In this document: positions 52,447 to 60,502 of the stretch, one piece after another
Numbering within the stretch: position 1 is the stretch's first letter
How the letters are laid out: each line of letters starts with the position of its first letter
DNA from: Rhodovulum sulfidophilum DSM 1374
GTDB taxonomy: Bacteria > Pseudomonadota > Alphaproteobacteria > Rhodobacterales > Rhodobacteraceae
Direction of reading: 5' to 3'
Assembly: GCF_001633165.1 (NCBI RefSeq)
Contig: NZ_CP015418.1
Span: 3,100,001-3,164,000, forward strand
Length of the DNA: 64,000 nucleotides
Notes under the pieces: generated by a model
What the model was told of the DNA's origin: nothing
Databases searched by the model: none
Seen by the model: only the letters and a program-made list of their open reading frames with translations
Translations under genes and position numbers: made by a program

Positions 52447-52462
52447 AGTATGGCAGTATGGT
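52447..52462 (+). promoter_or_regulatory. Tandem repeat in the uxuA-gntR divergent promoter
   Basis: AGTATGGC followed at once by AGTATGGT sits in the 102-base divergent region, 27 bases before the regulator start. It is a candidate part of a GntR/FCD operator, though it is a direct and not an inverted repeat. Confidence 0.35.
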
Positions 52463-52488
52463 AGCTCTGGAGGTGAGGGAGGCGAATC

Positions 52489-53244
52489 ATGGATCAGCAC
52501 ATCGACAGGGACATGCGCTGCGTGCTCGATCCGAGCCGGCCGATCACGCCTCAGTTGCATCATTTCCTGCGCGACCGGATCATCCGGAATGTGCTCAGGC
52601 CGGGCGACCGGCTGTCCGAGGCCGAGATCGCGCGCAGCTGCGAGGTCAGCCGCCAGCCGGTGCGCGAGGCCTTCATCAAGCTTTCGGAACAGGGGCTGCT
52701 GTCGATCCGTCCGCAACGCGGCACCATCGTCACCACCATCGCCTTTTCCACCGTTCTCGACGCCCGTTTCGTGCGCGAGGCGATCGAGGCCGATATCGTC
52801 CGGCTGCTGGCCCGCCGCCCCGCCGATGCCGCGCTGATCGCCCGGCTGCGGGCGCAGATCGAGCGTCAGCGCGCCGTGGCCGGAACCGCGCCGCGCGATT
52901 TCATCCAGCTCGACGAGCAGTTTCACCGGACGCTGGCCGAGGCGGCGGGCAAGTCCGGGGCCTGGACGCTGATGGAAGGGCTGAAATCGCAGATGGACCG
53001 GGTCCGCTTCCTGGCGCTGGGGCGGTTTCCGGTCGACAAGCTGATCGCCCAGCACGAGGCCATCGTCGAGGGCATCGCCAAGGGCGATGTCTCCGCCGCC
53101 GATGCCGCGACGCGGGCGCATCTGCGCGAAATCCTGAATGACCTGCCCACGATCATGGCCGACAATCCCGGCTTCTTCGATGGCGCGTGGGCCGATACCG
53201 ATACCGATACCGATAACGAGACCACAGGAGGAGACCCGATATGA
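52489..53244 (+). CDS. GntR-family regulator, FCD subfamily (uronate-type)
   Basis: This 251-residue regulator has a winged HTH at about 25-85 (RDRIIRNVLRPGDRLSEAEI, then VSRQPVREAFIKLSEQGLLS) and an FCD ligand-binding domain (about 95-225) with DEQFHRTLAEAAG and the metal-binding His in QHEAIVEGI and AHLREIL. FCD regulators of this type respond to uronates or related sugar acids. The C-terminus is an odd DTDTDTDNE tail encoded by a hexanucleotide repeat (GATACC, 53196-53213). The stop overlaps the dctP start (ATGA). Confidence 0.9.
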   Translation: MDQHIDRDMRCVLDPSRPITPQLHHFLRDRIIRNVLRPGDRLSEAEIARSCEVSRQPVREAFIKLSEQGLLSIRPQRGTIVTTIAFSTVLDARFVREAIEADIVRLLARRPADAALIARLRAQIERQRAVAGTAPRDFIQLDEQFHRTLAEAAGKSGAWTLMEGLKSQMDRVRFLALGRFPVDKLIAQHEAIVEGIAKGDVSAADAATRAHLREILNDLPTIMADNPGFFDGAWADTDTDTDNETTGGDPI

Positions 53245-54218
53245 CATCCGCATGGAAACTGCCCGGGCTGGCTGCGGCCGCGCTGATCGCGGGGCTGGCC
53301 GCCACGCCGACGCTGGCGCAGGAGATCACGCTCAAGCTCGGCCACCTCGCCAACGAGGACAATCCCTGGCACAAGGCCTCGCTGAAATTCGGCGAAGAGC
53401 TGTCGGCGCTGACCGACGGGCGGATCGCGGTCGAGGTCTATCCGAATGAAAGCCTCGGCAAGGAGATCGACCTGATCAACGGCATGCAGCTTGGCACCGT
53501 CGACATGACGATCACCGGCGAGAGCCTGCAGAACTGGGCGCCGATGGCGGCCCTTCTGGCCCTGCCCTATGCCTACAAGTCGATCGAGCACATGGATGCG
53601 GTCGCCTCGGGCGAGATCGGCCAGCAGATCGAGGCCCAGATCGTCGAGCGCGCCCAGATCCGTCCGATCACCTATTTCGCCCGCGGCGCGCGCGAGCTGA
53701 CCTCGAACCGCCCGATCGAGAGCCCCGACGATCTGGACGGGCTGAAGATGCGGGTGCCGAACGTGCCGCTCTTCGTCGATGTCTGGAAATCGCTCGGCGC
53801 CCAGCCGACGCCGATGGCCTTCTCCGAGGTCTTCACCTCGCTGCAGAACGGCACCATCGACGGGCAGGAAAATCCGCTGGCGCTGATCCGCTCGGCCAAT
53901 TTCAACGAGGTCCAGGACTACGTCAACCTCACCGACCATGTGCGCTCCTGGATCTACCTGACCATCTCCGAACTGACCTGGGCCAAGCTCTCGCCCGAGG
54001 ATCAGGCCGCGGTGATGGAAGCCGCCAGCCGCGCCCAGGCCTATGAGCGCGAGCTGTTCGAACAGAGCCTCGCCGATGACCGCGCCTGGCTCGAAGAGCA
54101 TGGCATGACCTTCGTCGAGGTCGACAATGCCGCCTTCGCGGCAAAGGCCAAGGACGCGGTCCTGGCCAATGTCGACGCCGATATCCGGCCCGTGGTGGAG
54201 CAGATCTTCGCCGAATGA
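53241..54218 (+). CDS. dctP: TRAP transporter substrate-binding protein (DctP)
   Basis: This 325-residue periplasmic protein has a signal peptide ending at TLAQ (about 1-26). The DctP fold follows, with LKLGHLANEDNPWHKASLKF, a hydrophobic lobe, GLKMRVPNVPLFVDVWKSLG with the Arg that pins the ligand carboxylate, and FTSLQNGTIDGQENPLALI. AGGAGGAG lies seven bases before ATG 53241. From its neighbours (uxuA, FCD regulator, idonate-type dehydrogenase) the ligand is probably an aldonate or uronate; that is inference. Confidence 0.93.
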   Translation: MTSAWKLPGLAAAALIAGLAATPTLAQEITLKLGHLANEDNPWHKASLKFGEELSALTDGRIAVEVYPNESLGKEIDLINGMQLGTVDMTITGESLQNWAPMAALLALPYAYKSIEHMDAVASGEIGQQIEAQIVERAQIRPITYFARGARELTSNRPIESPDDLDGLKMRVPNVPLFVDVWKSLGAQPTPMAFSEVFTSLQNGTIDGQENPLALIRSANFNEVQDYVNLTDHVRSWIYLTISELTWAKLSPEDQAAVMEAASRAQAYERELFEQSLADDRAWLEEHGMTFVEVDNAAFAAKAKDAVLANVDADIRPVVEQIFAE

Positions 54219-54263
54219 GCCGGCACGCGTTGTTTGACGAGTGACAGTCCGTAACGAGTAGGA

Positions 54264-54294
54264 CCGGCCGGCCCCCCGCGATGGGGCCGGCCGG
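54264..54294. terminator. Strong hairpin between dctP and dctQ
   Basis: CCGGCCGGCCCC and GGGGCCGGCCGG form a perfect 12-base stem around CCGCGAT. There is no T-run. In TRAP operons such a hairpin usually protects or separates the abundant binding-protein message from the membrane subunits. Confidence 0.7.
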
Positions 54295-54348
54295 GACCCG
54301 AACCCCAAGAGCCCCGGAACCCGAGTGTTCAAGCGCCCAAGAGGTCCC

Positions 54349-54852
54349 ATGCCAAAGACCGAACGCTTCATAGCGACCGTCACCGCCCTCGCCCGCATCG
54401 GCGCGGGCCTGTCCTTCGCGGTCCTGATCGGCGCTGTGCTGCTTCAGGTGATCGGCCGCAGCTTGGGGAATTCTCCGGTCTGGACCGAGGAACTGACCCG
54501 CTTCGCCCTGCTGTTCCTGATCGCCTTCGGCGCCGGGCTGTCGCTGCGCAGCGGCGACATGGTCAATGTCGACATCGTCTGCGAGGCCCTGCCCGGGCGA
54601 TGGCCCTGGCGGCTGCGGCTGCTGTCGGCGCTCGCGACCGGCGGGATGGCGCTTTACCTGCTGCCCCATGCCTGGCGCTTCGTCAGCATCGGCCGGATGC
54701 AGAGCTCGCCCGCGCTGGGGCTGAAGATGAGCTATGTCCATGTCACCGTGTTCCTGATGCTGGCGCTGCTGGTGCTGTTCGCGGCGCTGCGCGTGCTGGG
54801 AATGCTGACCGGCACCGAGGATGGCACCCCCGAGAAGGCCGAGGATATCTGA
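54349..54852 (+). CDS. dctQ: TRAP transporter small membrane subunit (DctQ)
   Basis: This 167-residue protein has four membrane helices (about 10-32, 50-68, 90-112, 128-150). The DctQ core FAVLIGAVLLQVIGRSLGNS, TEELTRFALLFLIAFGAGLS and MVNVDIV is visible. ATG 54349 has AGAGG just before it; GTG 54325 is in frame but less likely. The stop overlaps the dctM start by one base. Confidence 0.9.
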   Translation: MPKTERFIATVTALARIGAGLSFAVLIGAVLLQVIGRSLGNSPVWTEELTRFALLFLIAFGAGLSLRSGDMVNVDIVCEALPGRWPWRLRLLSALATGGMALYLLPHAWRFVSIGRMQSSPALGLKMSYVHVTVFLMLALLVLFAALRVLGMLTGTEDGTPEKAEDI

Positions 54853-56129
54853 TGGAAGTCTGGGTTCTTTTCGGCCTGTTCGTCGGCGGCCTCGTCATCG
54901 GCCTTCCGGTCGCGGTGACGCTTGGCCTGTCATCGCTGGGCTATCTGCTGCTGGCGGGCATTCCGCCGGTGGTCATGCCGCAGAAGATGTATGCCGGCAT
55001 GGATGTCTTCGTGCTGCTGTCGATCCCCGGCTTCATCCTGGCCGGCAACCTGATGAACCAGGGCGGCATCACCAACCGGATCGTGCGCTTCGCCAATGCC
55101 CTTGTCGGCTGGATCAGGGGCGGGCTGGGGCTGACCAATATCGCCGCCTCGATGCTGTTCGGCGGCATCACCGGCACCGCCGTGGCCGATGCCGCCTCGA
55201 TCGGGGGCGTCATGATCCCCGGCATGAAGAAGGCGGGCTATCCGGCCGATTACTCGGCCGCCGTCACCGCCGCCTCCTCGACCGTCGGCCCGATCATCCC
55301 GCCCTCGGTGCCGATGATCATCGTCGGCGCGCTGTCGGGGATCTCGGTCGGCAAGATGTTCCTGGCGGGGGCCGTCCCGGGCATCCTGATGGGATTTGCG
55401 ATGATGGTCACGGCCTATGTCATCGCCCGGCGCAAGAACTTCCCGCGCCAGCCCTGGCAGGGCGCCGGCGAGGTCGTGCGCAGCTTCGGCGGCGCGATCT
55501 GGGCCCTCGCCATGACCTTCCTGATCATCTACGGCCTGCTCTCGGGCCTCTCGACACCGACCGAAACCGCCATCGTCGCCAGCGTCTATGCCGTCTTCGT
55601 GGGCTGCTTCATCTATCGCGACCTGCCGTTCCGGCGGGTGCCGAAGGTGATCATCGACAGCGCCGTCTCTTCGGCGGGCATCCTTGCGCTGGTGGGCTTT
55701 GCCAATGTCTTCGGCTGGATCCTGGTGTCGGAGCGCATCCCGCAGGCCATCGCCCAGGGCGTGCTGTCGATCACCGACAACAAGTTCCTCGTGATCCTCA
55801 TCATCAACCTGCTGCTGCTTTTCGTCGGCATGTTCATGGAGACCATCGCCGCCCTCATCATCCTGTTCGTGCCGCTGCTGTCGCTGGCCCAGGCGGTCGG
55901 CATCGAGCCGCTGCATTTCGCCACCTTCGCGGTCCTGAACCTGATGATCGGGCTGACCACGCCGCCGGTGGGCGTCTGCCTCTTCGTCTGCGCGGGCATC
56001 GCCCGGCAACCGCTGACACAGGTGGTGATCGCCGTCCTGCCTTTCCTCGCAACCAATATCGCGGTGCTGCTGCTCGTCTCCTACGTGCCCGCCATCGCGA
56101 CCTGGCTGCCTTCCGTCCTGATCCCATAG
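54852..56129 (+). CDS. dctM: TRAP transporter large permease subunit (DctM)
   Basis: This 425-residue permease has 12 or more helices. It shows the family motifs PGFILAGNLMNQGGITNRIV, GGITGTAVADAASIGGVMIP, TAASSTVGPIIPPSVPMIIV, LSGLSTPTETA and GLTTPPVGVCLFVCAGIA. It forms the Na+-driven transport path with DctQ, taking the solute from DctP. Confidence 0.95.
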   Translation: MEVWVLFGLFVGGLVIGLPVAVTLGLSSLGYLLLAGIPPVVMPQKMYAGMDVFVLLSIPGFILAGNLMNQGGITNRIVRFANALVGWIRGGLGLTNIAASMLFGGITGTAVADAASIGGVMIPGMKKAGYPADYSAAVTAASSTVGPIIPPSVPMIIVGALSGISVGKMFLAGAVPGILMGFAMMVTAYVIARRKNFPRQPWQGAGEVVRSFGGAIWALAMTFLIIYGLLSGLSTPTETAIVASVYAVFVGCFIYRDLPFRRVPKVIIDSAVSSAGILALVGFANVFGWILVSERIPQAIAQGVLSITDNKFLVILIINLLLLFVGMFMETIAALIILFVPLLSLAQAVGIEPLHFATFAVLNLMIGLTTPPVGVCLFVCAGIARQPLTQVVIAVLPFLATNIAVLLLVSYVPAIATWLPSVLIP

Positions 56130-56138
56130 GAGCCTTCA

Positions 56139-57185
56139 ATGGACACCCGCGTCTGCCGCCTCCACGCCCCCCATGACATCCGCATCGAGACCCTGCCGCT
56201 GAACGGTCCCGCCCCCGGCGAGGTGCTGGTCGCGGTGGGCGCAGGCGGCATCTGCGGGTCGGACCTGCATTACTACCATGATGGCGGCTTCGGCCCGGTC
56301 CGGGTGCGCGAACCGATCGTGCTGGGCCACGAGGCGGCGGGCACGGTGATCGCGCTCGGCGCCGGGGTGAGCGGGCTGACCGAGGGCCAGATGGTGGCGC
56401 TGAACCCGTCGCAGCCCTGCGGCACCTGCCTCTATTGCCAGCAGGGCATGTTCAATCACTGCCTCGAGATGCGCTTCCGCGGCTCGGCGATGCGCGTCCC
56501 GCATGAACAGGGGCTGTTCCGCGACCGCATCGCCATCGGCGCCGCGCAATGCGTGCCGGTGGGCCCGGGCATCTCGCTCGGCCAGGCCGCCTGTTCCGAG
56601 CCGCTGGCCGTCTGCCTGCATGCCCGCCGGATCGCGGGCGACCTGACCGGCAAGACGGTGCTGGTGACCGGCGCGGGCCCGATCGGCGCGCTCTGCGCCG
56701 CCGTCGCCACCGAGGGCGGCGCCGCAGAGGTGGTGGTGACCGACCTGCAGGACGTGCCGCTCGAGGTCGCGCTGCAGATGGGTGCCAGCCGGATCGTCAA
56801 CATCGCCCGCGACCCGGCCGCGCTCGAGGCCTATGCCGCCGACAAGGGCCGGTTCGACGTGGTCTTCGAATGCTCGGCCGCCGCGCCCGCCATCGCCCAA
56901 GCCATCACGACGCTCCGCCCGCGCGGCATCTTCGTGCAGGTCGGCGTCGCCGGTGAGACCCCGGTGCCGCTGAACCTGATCGTCGGCAAGGAGATCCAGG
57001 TGCGCGGCACCCACCGCTTCCACCCCGAATTCGCCGAGGCGGTCGCGGCGATCTCCTCGGGCCGGATCGACGTGCGCCCGATGATCAGCGCCAGCTTCCC
57101 GCTGGAAGACGCCGAGGCGGCCTTCGAGGCCGCCGGCGACCGGACCCGCGCGGTCAAGGTGCATCTGAGCTTCGAGGCGCCCTGA
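56139..57185 (+). CDS. idnD: Zinc-dependent alcohol dehydrogenase, L-idonate 5-dehydrogenase-like
   Basis: This 348-residue MDR enzyme has catalytic zinc ligands in GGICGSDLHYYHDG and GHEAAG, structural zinc cysteines in PCGTCLYCQQGMFNHC, and NAD-binding GAGPIGALCAAVA. The stretch MRFRGSAMRVPHEQGLFRD after the structural zinc is typical of L-idonate 5-dehydrogenases. It would oxidise L-idonate (or a related aldonate) to the 5-keto acid. It starts nine bases after dctM, so transport and oxidation are one operon. Confidence 0.85.
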   Translation: MDTRVCRLHAPHDIRIETLPLNGPAPGEVLVAVGAGGICGSDLHYYHDGGFGPVRVREPIVLGHEAAGTVIALGAGVSGLTEGQMVALNPSQPCGTCLYCQQGMFNHCLEMRFRGSAMRVPHEQGLFRDRIAIGAAQCVPVGPGISLGQAACSEPLAVCLHARRIAGDLTGKTVLVTGAGPIGALCAAVATEGGAAEVVVTDLQDVPLEVALQMGASRIVNIARDPAALEAYAADKGRFDVVFECSAAAPAIAQAITTLRPRGIFVQVGVAGETPVPLNLIVGKEIQVRGTHRFHPEFAEAVAAISSGRIDVRPMISASFPLEDAEAAFEAAGDRTRAVKVHLSFEAP

Positions 57186-57359
57186 GCCCTTCGCGCCCCT
57201 TTCCCGGCGGCCCGCAGCCGTCGCCGATCCGCCCAAGACACGGGCACGGGCGCCACAGCGCGCCCGGCCTCTTTCCGTTCCAGCAAGAAGGGACTTGCAC
57301 ACGGCCCGGTTGTAGCAGAGGCTTGAGCTACGGCAGAAGCCGAGCCAGGAGCGCCGCGC

Positions 57360-58430
57360 ATGACCTCCGCCACGGATACGGCCCTCGACACCGCACGCAG
57401 TGACGACCCCGCCACCGGGCGGGGGCTACTGGGTCGCGCGCCGGACGGCAGCCCGGTCGAGGCGCTCTGGATCGCGCGGGCCGGAACCCGCGCCCGGATC
57501 ATGACCTGGGGCGCCACGCTGATGGATCTGCGGCTGGACGGCATTGGCCATTCGCTGGTCTTGGGCAGCCCCGACCTTGCCCCCTATCTTGGCCCGATGC
57601 GCGATTTCGGCGCCGTGGTCGGCCCGGTCGCGAACCGCATCGCCGGGGCCTCGGCCCCGCTCGGGGGACGCAGGCTGGCGCTCGAGGCCAACGAGGCCGG
57701 CCGAACCATGCTGCATGGCGGGCCCGCGGGCTGCTCGGTCCGCAACTGGCGGATCGAGAGCGAAAGCACCACCGCCTGCCGCCTCGGCCTGTCGCTGCCC
57801 GAGGGCACCGGCGGGCTGCCCGGTCCGCTGACGCTCCGGGCCAGCTATTCCATCGAGGACGACGGCGCGCTCGAGATCCTGCTCGAGGGCGAAAGCGGCG
57901 GCCTCACCTTCTGCAATCTCGCCCCGCACGGCTACTGGTGCCTCGACGGCAGCGGCACGCTCGACGCCCATCTGCTGGAGATCGCGGCCGGGACCTATCT
58001 GCCGGTCGATGCCGCGCTGATCCCGCTCGGCTCGCCCGCGCCGGTGGCCGGGACCCGCTTCGATTTCCGCCGCCCGCGCCCGGTGCGGGTCCCCGGCGAT
58101 GCACCGCTCGATCACAATTTCTGCCTCGGCGATGCGCCCAGCCGCCTGCGTCCCGCCTGCAGGCTGTCGGCGCCCGGCATCGCGCTCGATCTGTCGACCA
58201 CCGAGCCCGGCCTGCAGGTCTATGACGGCGGCGGGATCGATACCGGGCCCTTTCCCGGCCATCAGGGCCGCCCCTATCGCGCCCATGCCGGGCTTGCGCT
58301 CGAACCCCAGCGCTGGCCGGATGCCCCGAACCGGCCCGATTATCCGTCGGTCCTGTTGCGCCCCGGCGAAACCTGCCGGCAACTGTCACGCTTTCACCCG
58401 CGCCGCATCGGCGCGCCCGGGCCCGGGTGA
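57360..58430 (+). CDS. galM: Aldose 1-epimerase
   Basis: This 356-residue galactose mutarotase-like protein shows LWIARAGTRARIMTWGATLM, LGPMRDFGAVVGPVANRIAG, MLHGGPAGCSVRNWRI, with the catalytic His in NLAPHGYWCLDG, DHNFCL and LEPQRWPDAPNRPDYPSVLL. It interconverts alpha and beta anomers of sugars entering the pathway. The stop overlaps the dgoK ATG by one base (TGATG). A 174-base gap separates it from idnD. Confidence 0.9.
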   Translation: MTSATDTALDTARSDDPATGRGLLGRAPDGSPVEALWIARAGTRARIMTWGATLMDLRLDGIGHSLVLGSPDLAPYLGPMRDFGAVVGPVANRIAGASAPLGGRRLALEANEAGRTMLHGGPAGCSVRNWRIESESTTACRLGLSLPEGTGGLPGPLTLRASYSIEDDGALEILLEGESGGLTFCNLAPHGYWCLDGSGTLDAHLLEIAAGTYLPVDAALIPLGSPAPVAGTRFDFRRPRPVRVPGDAPLDHNFCLGDAPSRLRPACRLSAPGIALDLSTTEPGLQVYDGGGIDTGPFPGHQGRPYRAHAGLALEPQRWPDAPNRPDYPSVLLRPGETCRQLSRFHPRRIGAPGPG

Positions 58431-59368
58431 TGGAAATGGCCGGGGAGCACTGGCTCGCCGCCGATTGGGGCCCCGCCTCGCTCAGGGTCTGGGCGATGAC
58501 CGGGCACGAGGTGCAGGCCGAAGGCGCCTCGGATCTCAGCATGGAGCACCTTGGCCCCGCCGATTTCGAGCCCGCCCTGCTGGCCCTGGCCGACAGCATG
58601 CTGCCCCCGGGCGAGGTCACCCCGGTCCTGGTCTGCGGTGTGGCCGGGGCACGGCGCGGCTGGATCGAGGTGCCCTATGCGCGCCTGCCCTGCCGACCGA
58701 GCGCCAGGCGGCCGGTGCGCGCGCCCAGCACCGATCCGCGCCTCTCGGTCGGCATCCTGCCGGGGCTCTGCCAGACCGAGCCGCCCGACGTGATGCGCGG
58801 CGAGGAAACCCGGGTTGCCGGTTTCCTCACCATCCGCCCGGATTTCGACGGAACGCTCTGTCTGCCGGGGACGCATCCCAAATGGGTCCGGCTCTGCGAC
58901 GGCAGGGTGCTGGCCTTCCGTACCGCGATCACGGGCGAACTCTACCGGCTGCTGGTGCGGGGCTCGATCCTGCGCCGCGCCTTCGACGACATCTGGAACG
59001 ACCGCCTGTTCCACGCCGCCGTCGACGAGGCCTTCTGCCACCCCGAGCGGATTGCAGGCACCCTGTTTTCCCTACGCGCCGGGGCACTGCTCGACCCGCC
59101 GACGACGGGACAGATCCGGGGCCGGCTGTCGGGGCTTCTGATCGGTAGCGAGCTCGCGGCGATGCGCGACATGTGGCAGGGGCGCCCGGTCGCGGTTATG
59201 GGCTGCGAACGCCTCTCGCATCTATATGCCACCGCGCTCGACGAACAGGGGGCCGAGGTCGAGACGATCGCGCATGACCGGATGACCCTGGCCGGTCTGA
59301 TCGCGACATTCGAGCAGACCGGAGCGGTCGTCCTGACCGCGCCCGACGCACAGCCGTCAACGCTCTGA
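58430..59368 (+). CDS. dgoK: 2-dehydro-3-deoxygalactonokinase
   Basis: This 312-residue DgoK-family kinase has LAADWGPASLRVWAM at the N-terminus (ASKHA phosphate 1 site), VLVCGVAGARRGWIEVPYAR, then PGLCQTEPPDVMRGEETRVA, LPGTHPKWV, and GRLSGLLIGSELAAM near the C-terminus. It phosphorylates 2-keto-3-deoxygalactonate for cleavage by the DgoA aldolase, which is not in the window. ATG 58430 is used; GTG 58427 is a weaker option. It is co-translated with galM. Confidence 0.88.
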   Translation: MEMAGEHWLAADWGPASLRVWAMTGHEVQAEGASDLSMEHLGPADFEPALLALADSMLPPGEVTPVLVCGVAGARRGWIEVPYARLPCRPSARRPVRAPSTDPRLSVGILPGLCQTEPPDVMRGEETRVAGFLTIRPDFDGTLCLPGTHPKWVRLCDGRVLAFRTAITGELYRLLVRGSILRRAFDDIWNDRLFHAAVDEAFCHPERIAGTLFSLRAGALLDPPTTGQIRGRLSGLLIGSELAAMRDMWQGRPVAVMGCERLSHLYATALDEQGAEVETIAHDRMTLAGLIATFEQTGAVVLTAPDAQPSTL

Positions 59369-60502
59369 GCCTTTCCGGCGCGACCCGGGCCGCCGCCACA
59401 ACCTCCTGGCGCCGGAGCCCCACGACCGCCCACCTCACATCGCCGGGACACAGACGACACGGGGGCGTCCCAATGAGGGCACCATCGCCCCGCTGTGGCG
59501 TCATGAAAAGCCCCCTATGGGCCGTGATCTCAGGCCGTCCCCGTTTGCCACTCTTTTCGGCATGCACGGACCCAGTCAAGATCAAACCGGACCGAAAGCG
59601 CCCCCGCTGGCGCGCGCCCTGCAACAGTCCGACCAGCTCACCCTGCCATAGCGGGTGGACAAAAGCTTCTACATGGCACCGATCCAACACACTGGATCCG
59701 CCAATGGCTCCTCCTCAACGCTTTGCGCAACAAGCCCAGCCCGCCCCGTCGCCGCCAACGAAACGAACGAACTATGCCGCTCGGCGCCCGGGATCCCCCT
59801 GGAAGACCAACGGCTCCGGCCGCGCGAATGACCACGCAATCGGGCGGAGCGCTGTCGCCCACTATGCCCGCTCTCCGGATGTCCACGCGATGCCGAAAGG
59901 TCACATCACCGGCTATCAGACGCTCTAGAAGGACGGTAACCGGGGCATCTTCCCCACCCTCGCCGCGCCTTTCGCTGCCGAAATGGCCGACGCCGCTCCT
60001 GCGCCTACAGACGACGCCCTGACCAACACCCCGACCGGGCACCGTCCTGCCGGTCGGGCTATAGACGCCGCCGCCGCTCTCGCCGGAGCCCCTCAGATCG
60101 TCCTCGCCGCACCCACGCGCCGTCCCTCCCCCCACTATCCGGCCCATGAAGCCGTCCCGACAGCAAGCCTCCCTGTCCGGCACCCTGAACACCCTCGCCG
60201 TTTCCTTCTTCTTGGCGAAAATACCCCGGGGGGCGTCCGAAGGACGGGGGGCAGAGCCCCCTCCCGGACGGTCCCGGCCCTCTCACGCGGTTGTGCCGTG
60301 CCCTTCCGGCGCCAGACCCGCGATCACATGTCTTCTGTCGCGCAAGATGGACCGCAGCGTTCGCCCGTCCTGCGGTTCCTTCCGCCACATCGGACCACGA
60401 CCGCGGCATCCTGTCCGTCAAGGGGCAGAACGCAACCGGGACAGGACCGAAATCGGCCGCCCCGCGCCCCGAAAAAGGACGATGCGGCCTGCCATCCTGG
60501 TC
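59369..60502. other. Long non-coding region (about 1.1 kb)
   Basis: Frames on both strands are short or are reading-frame shadows, with no recognised domain. It contains a Rhodobacteraceae-type GC-rich intergenic element at 60211-60266. Some stretches may be old pseudogene, but I cannot name one. Confidence 0.4.
60211..60266. repeat. Rhodobacteraceae-type intergenic element with terminator-like hairpin
   Basis: CTTGGCGAAAATACCCCGGG, then GTCCGAAGGAC and the hairpin GGGGGC-AGA-GCCCCC (60247-60261). The arrangement GGCGAAAATAC...GGGGGCAGAGCCCCC is familiar from many intergenic regions in this family of bacteria, from memory. Possibly a rho-independent-like stop or a REP-like repeat. Confidence 0.5.

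Noticed and set aside
59196..60192. Two overlapping minus-strand frames downstream of dgoK
   Set aside because: No domain, weak start signals and one overlaps the dgoK coding region.
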